Assembly (NCBI RefSeq): GCF_003992725.1
Contig: NZ_RZNF01000012.1
Coordinates: 1,657,750-1,721,749, forward strand
Source of the DNA: Rhodomicrobium lacus
GTDB taxonomy: Bacteria > Pseudomonadota > Alphaproteobacteria > Rhizobiales > Rhodomicrobiaceae
Reading direction: 5' to 3'
DNA length: 64,000 nucleotides
Below, piece after piece: positions 36,218 through 44,582 of the stretch (its first letter is position 1; every line of letters begins with the position of its first letter). A model generated the notes under the pieces. The model ran no database searches. It was not told the origin of the DNA and worked only from the letters and a program-made list of their open reading frames with translations. Position numbers and translations under genes: made by a program.

Positions 36218-37099
36218 CTATCCGCCGCGTGCCGTGCCCTTCAATACGAGCCGAATGAAAGCGAACATCCGCGTGAAAAGGTAGTCGATTTGATCCGTGG
36301 AAATCAGAGCTTCCTGCGTCACTTCGAAATGTCGTATCCGAAATCTGTTGCCAATTTCCGTCAGTTCGGCCGCATCGTGCGCGAGCGCTTGTCGGAACGC
36401 CGATCCGGGGGCGGCAACACGATTCAATAATGCGTCCGCTTGAAGGCGCTTATTGGAGCCCGGCTCAAGGGTTTTCACACGTTCAAACGCATCCCAAAGC
36501 TTTTCCAGCGCATCCTGACGGTCTTCCCGCTTAGGTAGAACAATTTTTCGCCGAGCGGTCTCAAGGAGCCGATCAGTTTCGGCATCGCCAGTTTGGAAGA
36601 GCGCCCGGCCGATAGCGTCGGCCAATGGCGCCGGGAGAACACGTCGAACTTCACCAATAGAGGAGAGTTCGAAAGCCAGCGCGTTGCGCCTGAACAGCAC
36701 ATTCACATCAGCGACGAAGCGCGTGAGGCCGTCTGCTTGATTCCAGCTCAGGTGGTGATGTCGGAAATATGAATGATACGCTCCCTGAATCGGCTCGCCC
36801 ACAGCTTTTGCGCAAAACTCAAGAAGGTCGAGAATTACCGGGGTTTCTGGAACCTTGGTCACCGATAGGGGCCACTCAACCCATGGAACCTCGGCCGCCA
36901 ATACTCTCTGGAATGACTCCTCATCGCACCCACACGGACCGTTTCCATCAGGGCATTGTTCGGGAAACCGATGCCCAAATGACCCATCGCCAATGCGAGT
37001 TTGAATCAAGCTGTAAAGCCCTCCCCATACCCGCTCATTGATCATGTCAACCGACGGGGAAGGCATCCCGTATTCGCGATCTGTGTAATAGGTGGTCAC
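36218..37099 (-). CDS. AbiJ-NTD4-like protein, possible abortive infection factor
   Basis: A 293-residue protein. The opening YYTDREYGMPSPSVDMINER and VWGGLYSLIQTRIG resembles the AbiJ N-terminal domain 4. The second half, FQTGDAETDRLLETARRKIV, LEKLWDAFERVKTLEPG, and the end ELTEIGNRFRIRHFEVTQEA then DYLFTRMFAFIRL, resembles the HEPN-like part found in the same family. The RxxxH near RFRIRH could be a nuclease motif. The GTG start at 37099 has AGGGA ten bases upstream and keeps the whole N-terminal motif. It reads against the terminase and Hxs genes. Role in phage exclusion is inferred from the family and the phage setting. Confidence 0.6.
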   Translation of the reverse strand: MTTYYTDREYGMPSPSVDMINERVWGGLYSLIQTRIGDGSFGHRFPEQCPDGNGPCGCDEESFQRVLAAEVPWVEWPLSVTKVPETPVILDLLEFCAKAVGEPIQGAYHSYFRHHHLSWNQADGLTRFVADVNVLFRRNALAFELSSIGEVRRVLPAPLADAIGRALFQTGDAETDRLLETARRKIVLPKREDRQDALEKLWDAFERVKTLEPGSNKRLQADALLNRVAAPGSAFRQALAHDAAELTEIGNRFRIRHFEVTQEALISTDQIDYLFTRMFAFIRLVLKGTARGG

Positions 37100-37335
37100 C
37101 TAGCCGTGCATCCCTTCTACGTATGTCCCTTAATTGACAGCCCACTCTATTCCCAACAAACGTGCTGGTCGCGCCGTTCTTCCCATCGCTTGGGATGGGG
37201 ACGGCTATGCTTTTGACATGAAAAAGTTTTAGAGGTAATTAATAAGTTACGTCAACACTTGGTTGACAATCGTAAATTCGAAAAAATGCTAAAACCCTTG
37301 GCACCGGCGCAGTCGATCAAAAAAGGTGGATATCT
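37100..37335. other. Divergent promoter region between the AbiJ-like gene and hxsA
   Basis: AT-rich, no gene. It should hold promoters for both directions; the best plus-strand candidate is listed separately. Confidence 0.5.
37263..37292 (+). promoter_or_regulatory. Candidate promoter of the hxs operon
   Basis: A perfect -35 hexamer TTGACA at 37263-37268 is followed 18 bases later by TGCTAA at 37287-37292. The region around it is AT-rich. The distance to the hxsA start is about 45 bases. Confidence 0.45.
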
Positions 37336-37650
37336 ATGAATGAGAAGCAAAAAAGTCCGCTGACCATCACGGCGATTCGTATTGTGGAGAGGTGCGTCGC
37401 TGGCGCTTTGGCCGTTGTCGGGGCGAGCACGATAAGCTCGGAAGCTGATGCGAAAACGGTCGTGCCGACTTCCGAACCAACCCCCATTATCGGTTCAAAA
37501 CTGATCGCTGAGGCGCCTTCCGCCGAAGGGGCAATCTTGTTGAACCTCGTTCATCGTGATCCTGCGACGGGTGAGCTGGTCGCAGACCACTACTCCCATG
37601 CGTCGCATTCGTCCCATGCCTCTCATCACTCGCATTACTCGTCGCGTTGA
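37336..37650 (+). CDS. hxsA: His-Xaa-Ser repeat precursor protein HxsA
   Basis: A 104-residue protein whose last 20 residues repeat His-Xaa-Ser (HYS HAS HSS HAS HHS HYS before the final SR). The rest is a leader-like region: a weakly hydrophobic stretch near residues 20-35 (VAGALAVVGASTISS) and an unstructured centre. The HxS tail is the predicted target of the two radical SAM enzymes encoded next; the family is named HxsA in TIGRFAMs work of Haft and Basu. AGGTGG precedes the ATG. The chemistry and product are unknown to me. It is shorter than many HxsA proteins. Confidence 0.85.
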   Translation: MNEKQKSPLTITAIRIVERCVAGALAVVGASTISSEADAKTVVPTSEPTPIIGSKLIAEAPSAEGAILLNLVHRDPATGELVADHYSHASHSSHASHHSHYSSR

Positions 37651-38006
37651 TGAACGGGAGTTTTCCCAAGGGTACGGCGGTCGAGTTCGACGAGCGGGGC
37701 TGCGTTTCAACCATAGTTCTCGATCCCCGCTTATACTCCGAGGGTGTGGCTCTCAAAGCTGCGTACTGGTTGACCGACAGATGCCATGTACATCTTCGAC
37801 GCAATGCCGAAGGGCATCTGCTTGCAGACATACGCCTCAAGGATGGCGGCGCAGGTCTGGAGTTGACAGCGGCCTGCGGTGACTACTGCAACGCACTCGT
37901 TGACTTTGCCCTTCGGGAGCGGGTGGCCGCGGATACGCAAGCAATCCAGGAGGCGTTATTGCAGCGGGCTTTCCTTCAAGCGCTGCCGAGGGCGACAGGT
38001 GGCTAA
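37650..38006 (+). CDS. hxsD: His-Xaa-Ser system protein HxsD
   Basis: A 118-residue protein without known enzymatic motif. Conserved HxsD features are AAYWLTDRCHVHL near residue 32 and the C-terminal helix NALVDFALRERVAADTQAIQ before a run of ALLQRAFLQAL. The ATG shares a base with the hxsA stop (TGATG), and the stop overlaps hxsB, so the three are translated together. Probable role: leader recognition or assembly of the maturase complex, like PqqD-type proteins in other systems; this is inference, since no PqqD fold is visible. Confidence 0.8.
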   Translation: MNGSFPKGTAVEFDERGCVSTIVLDPRLYSEGVALKAAYWLTDRCHVHLRRNAEGHLLADIRLKDGGAGLELTAACGDYCNALVDFALRERVAADTQAIQEALLQRAFLQALPRATGG

Positions 38007-39486
38007 TACGCATTTCTTTGGGCCTGACACCTTCGCCTCCCCAGAGCAGTATCTGCCGATGCCGTTTCGCTTTGAACGGCTTGACGGCAACAGAGTTCTG
38101 CTGACCAACTCATCGGGCGAGTACGCTATCCTTTCCCGACCAATTTTCGATGACTTCGTTTCCGGCCGATTGCCCGCCGGATCTGGGGAGTGCCTCGAAT
38201 TGAAGTCTCGATCGTTTCTTATGCACGGTGCTGATCCGGCAACGCTCCGCGCGGTTGCGTCGCAATGGCGAACAAAGAAAGCTTTTCTCGAAAGCGGTCC
38301 GAAACTTCACATCTTTGTCCCGACCCTTAGGTGCAATCAGGGCTGCGGATACTGTCAGGTTTCGCGGGCGGAAGCGAAGACGGCAGGCGTTGATATGCCC
38401 TTCGAGAAAGCCCGTTCCGCCATCGATCTGATGCTTTCTGCGCCGGCATCTTCAATGACTATGGAATTCCAGGGTGGGGAACCATTGCTCGCCTTCGATC
38501 TTGTGCGCCGAATGGTCGAAACGGCTGCCGAGCGGTCGAGCCTTGCAGGGAAGACCCTCAGCTACGTGATTTGTACGAACCTCACCTTGCTAACAGAGCA
38601 GCACATCGATTTCTTCCGGAAATTCAATGTCTGCATCTCCACGTCACTAGACGGCCCTTCCGATCTCCACGACCGCAACCGCCCCTTTTCAGGTGCCTCT
38701 TCCCACGCTGTCGTCGTTGAAAATATACGTCGATGCCATGACGACTTAGGACCGGGAAGCGTGTCGGCGCTTATGACCGCCACGCGCAACAGCCTCGGGC
38801 GAGCAGAGGAAATCATCGACGAGTATGTCAGACACGGATTGACGTCAATTTTCCTCCGTGAGTTGAACCCTTACGGCTTTGCGAGCAAATCGGGCAAGGC
38901 CATCGGATACAGCACAGATGATTTTGTCGCTTTTTACAAGCAATCACTTCGGTACGTACTAGACCTGAATCGCAGTGGTGTGAGGATGATCGAGGCGTAC
39001 GCTGCAATTCTCCTTCGAAAAATACTGACACCGTTCGGTGTTGGTTTTGTGGATCTACAGTCGCCCACGGGAGAAGGATTTGGAGTCGTTCTTTATAACT
39101 ACGACGGCGACGTTTATGCTTCCGACGAAGCCCGAATGCTAGCTGAAATGGGTGACAAGACATTTCGCCTCGGCTCTGTTTCTGATTCATGGATATCCAT
39201 CATGACCGGGCCGACGATGCAGTCACTTGCCGCAGCAGGGGTGGCGGAATCCCTTCCGGGATGCTCTGACTGCGCCTTCGTACCCTATTGTGGCGCCGAT
39301 CCAATCCGTCACTATCGAACGCAAGGCGACATTGTGGGACATCGACCGACCAGCACTTTTTGTCATAAACAGAAAGAGATTTTCAGAACCTTGTTCGATC
39401 TGCTTGATGCCGCCGACGAGGAGACGATGAGCATCCTGTTGGGATGGCTCAATCTCAGACGCTCCTGCGTATCGAGTCCATCATGA
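37999..39486 (+). CDS. hxsB: His-Xaa-Ser system radical SAM maturase HxsB
   Basis: A 495-residue radical SAM enzyme starting at GTG 37999, six bases after GAGGG and overlapping hxsD by 8 bases (the open frame upstream is not needed). The cluster motif is CNQGCGYCQ near residue 112, the SAM motif is EFQGGEPLL near residue 150. A C-terminal SPASM-like cysteine region follows: GCSDCAFVPYCGADP, then FCHKQKE. The maturase presumably modifies the His/Ser tail of HxsA. It overlaps hxsC. Confidence 0.88.
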   Translation: MANTHFFGPDTFASPEQYLPMPFRFERLDGNRVLLTNSSGEYAILSRPIFDDFVSGRLPAGSGECLELKSRSFLMHGADPATLRAVASQWRTKKAFLESGPKLHIFVPTLRCNQGCGYCQVSRAEAKTAGVDMPFEKARSAIDLMLSAPASSMTMEFQGGEPLLAFDLVRRMVETAAERSSLAGKTLSYVICTNLTLLTEQHIDFFRKFNVCISTSLDGPSDLHDRNRPFSGASSHAVVVENIRRCHDDLGPGSVSALMTATRNSLGRAEEIIDEYVRHGLTSIFLRELNPYGFASKSGKAIGYSTDDFVAFYKQSLRYVLDLNRSGVRMIEAYAAILLRKILTPFGVGFVDLQSPTGEGFGVVLYNYDGDVYASDEARMLAEMGDKTFRLGSVSDSWISIMTGPTMQSLAAAGVAESLPGCSDCAFVPYCGADPIRHYRTQGDIVGHRPTSTFCHKQKEIFRTLFDLLDAADEETMSILLGWLNLRRSCVSSPS

Positions 39487-40613
39487 CCGTGCCGATGGTG
39501 GCTCAAGGTCGGTTCACCACTCAGTTTCCTTTGGTAATTGGGCGCGTCTCTGACGTGCCGGGGGTCAGCGCGCCAAGCGAAACTGTGCTGGTTTGTCGGC
39601 ACGGGCTTCTGTCCGGGGTGGATACCGCAAGCTTCGCGGCCGTCCTTGTTGAAGGCAGTGATCCGAAAGGACCCCGCCTCGGGGGCTACTCCGATTTATC
39701 ACATCTGAACGCCGGTGACATCGTACTGGTCGATGGGCGCAACGGTCGAACCCGTACTCTTTATCGCAAGGCGTCTTCTCACAATGCCCTTTTTGTCACA
39801 GAGCGTTGTAACAGCAATTGCCTCATGTGTTCGCAGCCACCTCGCGACGTGGATATGCTAGCCAACTGCCTGCGTGTCATCGAGCTGCTTGAAACTGCAC
39901 CTCCCGTTCGCCTGGGGATCACCGGCGGAGAGCCGACGTTGTTGGCTGACGGCTTCCTAAATATCGTTGACCGGCTGGCGAAGGCATTGCCAGACACTAC
40001 GATCACGGCATTAAGTAATGGGCGAACCTTTTCGGATGCTGCGTTCGTGGAAAAACTTCGCGCGATTGGACATCCCCGACTTCGCTTTAGCATTCCATTC
40101 CATTCCGACGTCCCAGACGTTCACGATTACATTTCTCAGGCACCAGGCGCGTTCCGAGAGACGCTGGCTGGGCTTTACAATCTTGAGGCTGCCGGTATCG
40201 AGGTAGAGCTTCGCGTGGTCATGCACGCCCAGAGTGTGCCGCGCCTTCCACAGCTTTCTGAATTCATCTGGCGGAAACTCCCCTTCGTGGCTCAAGTGGC
40301 GTTCATGGGGCTTGAGCAGATGGGGTACGTCAAAAAAAACTGGCACCTGTTATGGGTCGATCCAATCGACTACTCTGAAACCCTTCGCGTCGCTGCAAAG
40401 CATCTTGTCGATCGCGGTATCACAGTATCGATTTACAATCTTCCCCTCTGCATCGTGCAACCTGAACTCAGACCGTTGGCACGTCAGAGCATTTCGGATC
40501 ACAAACACACCTTTGTGGAGGAATGCGCAGGCTGCAAAAGTCGGAACGATTGTGCCGGTTTTTTCATCTCCGACATAGCCCGACCAAGCAGAGCGATTTC
40601 GGCGATCATATGA
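39483..40613 (+). CDS. hxsC: His-Xaa-Ser system radical SAM maturase HxsC
   Basis: Second radical SAM enzyme, 376 residues from ATG 39483 (which overlaps the hxsB stop as ATGA); a start at 39444 in the same frame is possible. The cluster motif is CNSNCLMCSQPP near residue 105 and the SAM motif GITGGEPTLL near residue 140. The C-terminus holds ECAGCKSRNDCAGFF, a pattern with four cysteines for an extra cluster. Two different radical SAM enzymes acting on one HxS peptide are the mark of Hxs systems. Confidence 0.88.
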   Translation: MTVPMVAQGRFTTQFPLVIGRVSDVPGVSAPSETVLVCRHGLLSGVDTASFAAVLVEGSDPKGPRLGGYSDLSHLNAGDIVLVDGRNGRTRTLYRKASSHNALFVTERCNSNCLMCSQPPRDVDMLANCLRVIELLETAPPVRLGITGGEPTLLADGFLNIVDRLAKALPDTTITALSNGRTFSDAAFVEKLRAIGHPRLRFSIPFHSDVPDVHDYISQAPGAFRETLAGLYNLEAAGIEVELRVVMHAQSVPRLPQLSEFIWRKLPFVAQVAFMGLEQMGYVKKNWHLLWVDPIDYSETLRVAAKHLVDRGITVSIYNLPLCIVQPELRPLARQSISDHKHTFVEECAGCKSRNDCAGFFISDIARPSRAISAII

Positions 40614-40756
40614 CAGGCTTTGCACGGTGGCAGCACGCCCTCTCGCAGTCCGTTTCGAGTGTCCGATAGGCTTCGAAGCCGCGTCTTTCCGAACTTGCGA
40701 TAATGACGCTTTACGCAAGTCGGGTTAACCCGCGACGCGTCCCTGAAAAGCTGCCT

Positions 40757-41656
40757 TCAGGCAGCTAGCTTCAATCCGAAATAGACGACGCGGCCCGACT
40801 GCGTAGATTTGATAGCTCCAAGCTTCTTTGCTCGCGCGCTCAACGTCTGCCAAAAGCCGAGTGCTTTTACAGGCATTAGGTCACGCGCGGCGCACTCGGC
40901 TTCATAGGCTGCATAAACGTCTTTTGCCCTCAGCTCTCGTCCTTTAGCAGCCTTCAGGCCCTTTTCGATGAACATCGTTGGCGCGAGGATCGGCTTTTCA
41001 GAGATCTTGATATCCTTAACCTGTGCAATGTACGTCGGATTCGAAACTTGAGAATGATTTGCGTAGGTGTTCCACGTCGGATGATATTCTTCCGATTCAA
41101 TGCCGAAGCATTGCCAATTATCGCGTTTGCCACGCGCGAACAACTCGGCATAGGGCCAAGCCGAGCATGCCTCAATTACAGGATACAACTCATCTGGCTT
41201 CCTTGAGTGCTCCCGCTTTTGGGTGGCTAAGTAGTTGACCTGCCTGCGACCTGGTTCAAGTGTGCGTGCGTGCTTGCCGCGCACACCAAACAAAACGAGT
41301 TCTGTCACATTTCGGAAATAAAAGCCGACGCCGCGGCCATCAGAGCCGCCGTCCTTGCGTATCTTGTGCCAGACAATGTTGCTCTTGTAGGTGAACCCCC
41401 ACGCTTGCATGACCGCAAGCCCGTCCGGCAGAAGCGCATTCGGTACCCAAAGATAAAGGTGTGCGGTTTCGTTGGCGATGTCGCTGACGGGCAACGCCAT
41501 AATTTCTTTCAACGACATTGTCTCGTAGCGGTTGAGACGACGATGTTCCGGCGCCACCTTGCCGGTGCTGTTCTGAAACCGCCATGGCGGATCAGCCAAG
41601 ATTGTTGTGAACTTCCTTCCCTCAGCCCAGTGGACCAGATCGTCACTCGCTGTCAC
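40757..41656 (-). CDS. MT-A70 family adenine-specific DNA methyltransferase with C-terminal winged helix
   Basis: A 299-residue N6-adenine methyltransferase: ILADPPWRFQNSTGK near residue 18 carries the catalytic DPPW, and HLYLWVPNALLPDGL, SNIVWHKIRKDG and VTELVLFGVRG follow, all MT-A70 features. From about residue 240 comes a separate small domain, AKDVYAAYEAECAARDLMP, ending in GRVVYFGLK, which resembles the end of the membrane protein at 26903. No restriction enzyme is adjacent. It could protect the element's DNA or regulate; both are inference. Its start at 41656 lies 256 bases from the unknown protein that reads the other way. Confidence 0.85.
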   Translation of the reverse strand: MTASDDLVHWAEGRKFTTILADPPWRFQNSTGKVAPEHRRLNRYETMSLKEIMALPVSDIANETAHLYLWVPNALLPDGLAVMQAWGFTYKSNIVWHKIRKDGGSDGRGVGFYFRNVTELVLFGVRGKHARTLEPGRRQVNYLATQKREHSRKPDELYPVIEACSAWPYAELFARGKRDNWQCFGIESEEYHPTWNTYANHSQVSNPTYIAQVKDIKISEKPILAPTMFIEKGLKAAKGRELRAKDVYAAYEAECAARDLMPVKALGFWQTLSARAKKLGAIKSTQSGRVVYFGLKLAA

Positions 41657-41912
41657 TCTCGTCCCCTTCTGTAACGGTCTGCTCGATTATGGGAGCGGTG
41701 CCATTTTTTGGTTTATTTTACCAGGTGATTTTAAGGACGAAATTTTGACAAAAGCCGCTCTCGTGCCTTTCAAATATGCAGGCACGCACCTACTCTGGGG
41801 AACGCAGCCCGAGCTGCACATTGTGGTTCCTTCGGCCTTCTTGCAAGTTTAAAGCAAAACCGGCAGAGTGCTAAGGTCTGGGTCTAGGTGAGGGGCCGGG
41901 AGTCAACCGAGA

Positions 41913-42992
41913 GTGGAAAATTGGCGACCAGGAAGTTTTACAAAGAATTTTTCATGGGGCAGCGAACAAGGATTTGCAAAGCTCCACGAAAGCATTCGCC
42001 TCGGCTTCGATTCGAAACTTGAAGATGTCACTCGTGATGCATTTCGTAAACGCTTGGCGGGGTTCGCCTCCGAATACATACCTATCAATTTTTTCCTTTT
42101 CAATCGTCCTCGAAATGGCACCGACTACATTATGGTCGACGAACTGGTATTTCAGGCGATTACCGCGAAGCACTCTCAACGGTTCGACAAGCTCGCACTT
42201 TTCGCATTCAATTTCTCATATGTAGGAATTTTCAAGGGCGCACAATCGTTTCAGCGTCGTCCAGCCCTCTGGGCTACAGCTTATGTGAAAGAGCGGCTGG
42301 CGCGACAATACGATTGGGACGCGGAAAGGGTGAGTGCTGATGACATTGAAGAGTTTCTATTGTCTGAGCCGCGGTACGTCGCGCAAACGGCACGCAAAGT
42401 TGCAACAAATTTAGCACATTTATACAAAATCGGACGCGTCGCAGATCTCAGGGGCGATCGTATTGATCGCTGGTGGGTCGATGCGCTTTTTCTTGCGCTT
42501 GACCGTTTGATAGAAGATCAGCGTCTAGAAGGTGAATCCCTGCCTGAGTCGGAATATGCTGACTTTCTTATGCGGTCAGATTTCTCAGCCGTTTCAGGCA
42601 GGCGCAGCACTGAAAAAGACCTCGCGATCAAGCATCTGGTCAGGCTGTATACTGCTTGTGGTGGTCCTAACCGATTTTCGGATGAGGCTGTGGAAGCAAG
42701 AACGAAGATTTTAATCCGCGATATCGAGAACTGGGTTGCCCCAAACGATCCTGCTCCAAAAGGAGCCGTCCACCCGACAAACTCGAAAATACTAAAAAGT
42801 ATTCCGCCAGCTTGCGCGATGCTCGCGATTTACGCCGGGTTTCAGGTAATCTCTAGCATAGATCTAGACGAATTCGACGCCGATAAGTTCATTCGTGAAC
42901 ATACGCGCGAAGCGCTGGAGCGTCTAAAGCAAGAAGGCATTGAGCCGACGATGTCTGCCGAAGAGCTGTTAAAATTGACGAGGGGCGAATGA
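41913..42992 (+). CDS. Unknown protein coupled to a PIN nuclease
   Basis: A 359-residue protein beginning MENWRPGSFTKNFSWG (GTG start at 41913, GGGAG 11 bases upstream). Recognisable only as conserved-looking soluble stretches: SEYIPINFFLFN, YIMVDELVFQAITAKHSQRF, FNFSYVGIFKGAQSFQRRPA. A helical C-terminal 80 residues ends in MSAEELLKLTRGE. I recognise no named domain. Its last codon overlaps the PIN gene start by 4 bases, so the two form a unit, either toxin-antitoxin-like or a defense pair. Its base composition is more AT-rich than the flanking chromosome. Confidence 0.65.
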   Translation: MENWRPGSFTKNFSWGSEQGFAKLHESIRLGFDSKLEDVTRDAFRKRLAGFASEYIPINFFLFNRPRNGTDYIMVDELVFQAITAKHSQRFDKLALFAFNFSYVGIFKGAQSFQRRPALWATAYVKERLARQYDWDAERVSADDIEEFLLSEPRYVAQTARKVATNLAHLYKIGRVADLRGDRIDRWWVDALFLALDRLIEDQRLEGESLPESEYADFLMRSDFSAVSGRRSTEKDLAIKHLVRLYTACGGPNRFSDEAVEARTKILIRDIENWVAPNDPAPKGAVHPTNSKILKSIPPACAMLAIYAGFQVISSIDLDEFDADKFIREHTREALERLKQEGIEPTMSAEELLKLTRGE

Positions 42993-43408
42993 CAACCTTC
43001 TTCGACACGAGTGCACTGATCGCGTTGGTTAAGGATACAGAAAAACATCACAATTGGTCCCGCGATCAATTTGTACTTGGAAAAAAGCGCGGCCCAATCG
43101 TCATAAGTCCGATTGTATTTGCAGAGTATTGCGCCGGCATGGCTTCTCTTCGGGATGTCCAACTTTCGTTGCAATCGCTTGGCATAGAAACAATTACAGA
43201 CGCCCACTCCGCTCTCTTTCGTGCCAGTCGCGCTTATCTTCTTTATAAAAGCAACAAAGGTCCGAAACTTTCTTTGCTGCCTGATTTTCTCATCGGAGCA
43301 GCCGCCGAAACGCTTGGTCACCCGTTAGTCACGACAAACGCGCGTGATTTCAAAGGATATTTTCAGAGGCTTCAGCTTATTCATCCGCAAGATCGTGCCG
43401 TGGCGTAA
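42989..43408 (+). CDS. PIN-domain ribonuclease
   Basis: A 139-residue PIN domain: MTTFFDTSALIALVKDTEKH carries the first acidic residue of the active site, ISPIVFAEYCAGM the second, and LLPDFLIGAAAETLGHPLVT then NARDF the last two. Such proteins are usually toxins of VapBC type, but the expected small VapB antitoxin is replaced by a 359-residue partner overlapping it by ATGA. It could cut RNA upon phage infection or when the partner is lost. The activity is a family inference. Confidence 0.85.
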   Translation: MTTFFDTSALIALVKDTEKHHNWSRDQFVLGKKRGPIVISPIVFAEYCAGMASLRDVQLSLQSLGIETITDAHSALFRASRAYLLYKSNKGPKLSLLPDFLIGAAAETLGHPLVTTNARDFKGYFQRLQLIHPQDRAVA

Positions 43409-43474
43409 ACATTTCGTCTCTCTTTTCCTGAACGAGAGTGTTCTTCAACTGTTTCGCGAAGCGCTCAATCGTCA

Positions 43475-44464
43475 CTAACCAATGATCGCGTCGAGCGCAC
43501 TCGCGACCGATCCGGCGAAGTTGTTGCGGTTGTCGTCATAACGGCGAACCGTTTCGAGTGAGGCGTGGCGCGAGAAATCTTTCACCTTCCGAAAGTCGCC
43601 GTTGAAAGCGTCGAGCGCAGCGGTGATCGCGGTATGCCGCAAGCCGTGAGGGCGGGCCTTGACACCCGCCTCTTCCGCGATCTGCACCGAAATGATCTGG
43701 CGAATACCTTCGCCCGTGAGGCGATGGCCGCGTGCAGCATTCGTCAGCGCGATGAAGAGCGGGTCGGCGGAATCTTCCGTGCCGCGCAGCGCGAGCCACG
43801 CAGCAAGAGCTGCACGCACGTTTGCAGGGATTGTCAACGTCTCGCGCTCTGTCCGGCCTTTTCCCTTGATGGAGATAGAGCTACCGGCAAGATCGACATG
43901 CCCGATATTCATCTCGGCGATCTCGCCACGGCGAAGGCCAAGCGCAGTGGCGAGGCGAAGGATCGCGACATCGCGGGCAGCCTTCTGGGGCTTCTCCTGC
44001 GCCGCCGCGACGTCAATCATCGACCGCACCGCGCGCATGCCGGGACCGCGCGTATCGCGGTAGGCACAGCTCTTCACGCCCTTGGCCTCAAGGCGCAGCG
44101 CTGTGAGACCATAGCGGCGCGCAGCTTCCACGAAACTGTTCAAGGCTGCCATCGAGCGGTTCACGGACGCGGGCGAAAGTTTGCGTGCGATCTTGTCCGC
44201 GCGCCAAGCGTCGGCAGCGGCGTGAGCTTGTCCGTCCGAAAGAGCGAGGAACTGCGCTACTGCCGCGCCCGCATCGGCGTGTCCCGCGAACTCCGCGAAC
44301 GCCTGGATTTCGCGACGATATGCTCGACGCGTGTTTTCGCTCGTGAAGCCGGAGAGCCAAAGCGCGATCGCATCGCGAACCTTCTCCGCAGGCTGCGCCA
44401 GGATGAGCGAGCGAGCTGGTTGGCCGAACGTCGGGACATCGATGAGGGCGGGAACGAAATTCAT
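43475..44464 (-). CDS. Tyrosine recombinase (second integrase)
   Basis: A 329-residue site-specific recombinase. SAM-like N-terminal DNA-binding part at residues 30-130; catalytic domain from about 150 with GLRRGEIAEMNIGH (first Arg), HGLRHTAITAALDAF (His-x-x-Arg-His) and RHASLETVRRYDDNR with the nucleophile Tyr. It is not next to an att repeat, and unlike the integrase at 48833 its neighbours do not look like an element end. It may belong to a nested element or act as a resolvase. It is divergent from a small HTH gene whose promoter region has repeats. Confidence 0.9.
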   Translation of the reverse strand: MNFVPALIDVPTFGQPARSLILAQPAEKVRDAIALWLSGFTSENTRRAYRREIQAFAEFAGHADAGAAVAQFLALSDGQAHAAADAWRADKIARKLSPASVNRSMAALNSFVEAARRYGLTALRLEAKGVKSCAYRDTRGPGMRAVRSMIDVAAAQEKPQKAARDVAILRLATALGLRRGEIAEMNIGHVDLAGSSISIKGKGRTERETLTIPANVRAALAAWLALRGTEDSADPLFIALTNAARGHRLTGEGIRQIISVQIAEEAGVKARPHGLRHTAITAALDAFNGDFRKVKDFSRHASLETVRRYDDNRNNFAGSVASALDAIIG

Positions 44465-44493
44465 GGTACTTACTCCTTGCTTGCCTCATTAAT

Positions 44494-44564
44494 GTAACTG
44501 TATCGGTTACGAGGAGCAAGGATAATCGCAATATATATTTTATTTTTATCAAAAATTAGGTTAC
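44494..44564. promoter_or_regulatory. Repeats GTAAC/GTTAC between the recombinase and HTH genes
   Basis: GTAAC at 44494-44498 and GTTAC at 44506-44510 form a palindrome with a 7-base centre; GGTTAC recurs at 44505-44510 and 44559-44564. The segment 44520-44550 is very AT-rich. Operators for the HTH protein at 44583 are plausible. Confidence 0.4.
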
Positions 44565-44582
44565 AGTGCTTGCATGGTACAC

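Noticed and set aside
36074..36430. Plus-strand frame of 118 codons that overlaps terS by ATGA
   Set aside because: Its second half lies opposite the AbiJ-like gene, which has a clear family pattern; no domain is visible. A short real peptide from its first half is possible but unsupported.
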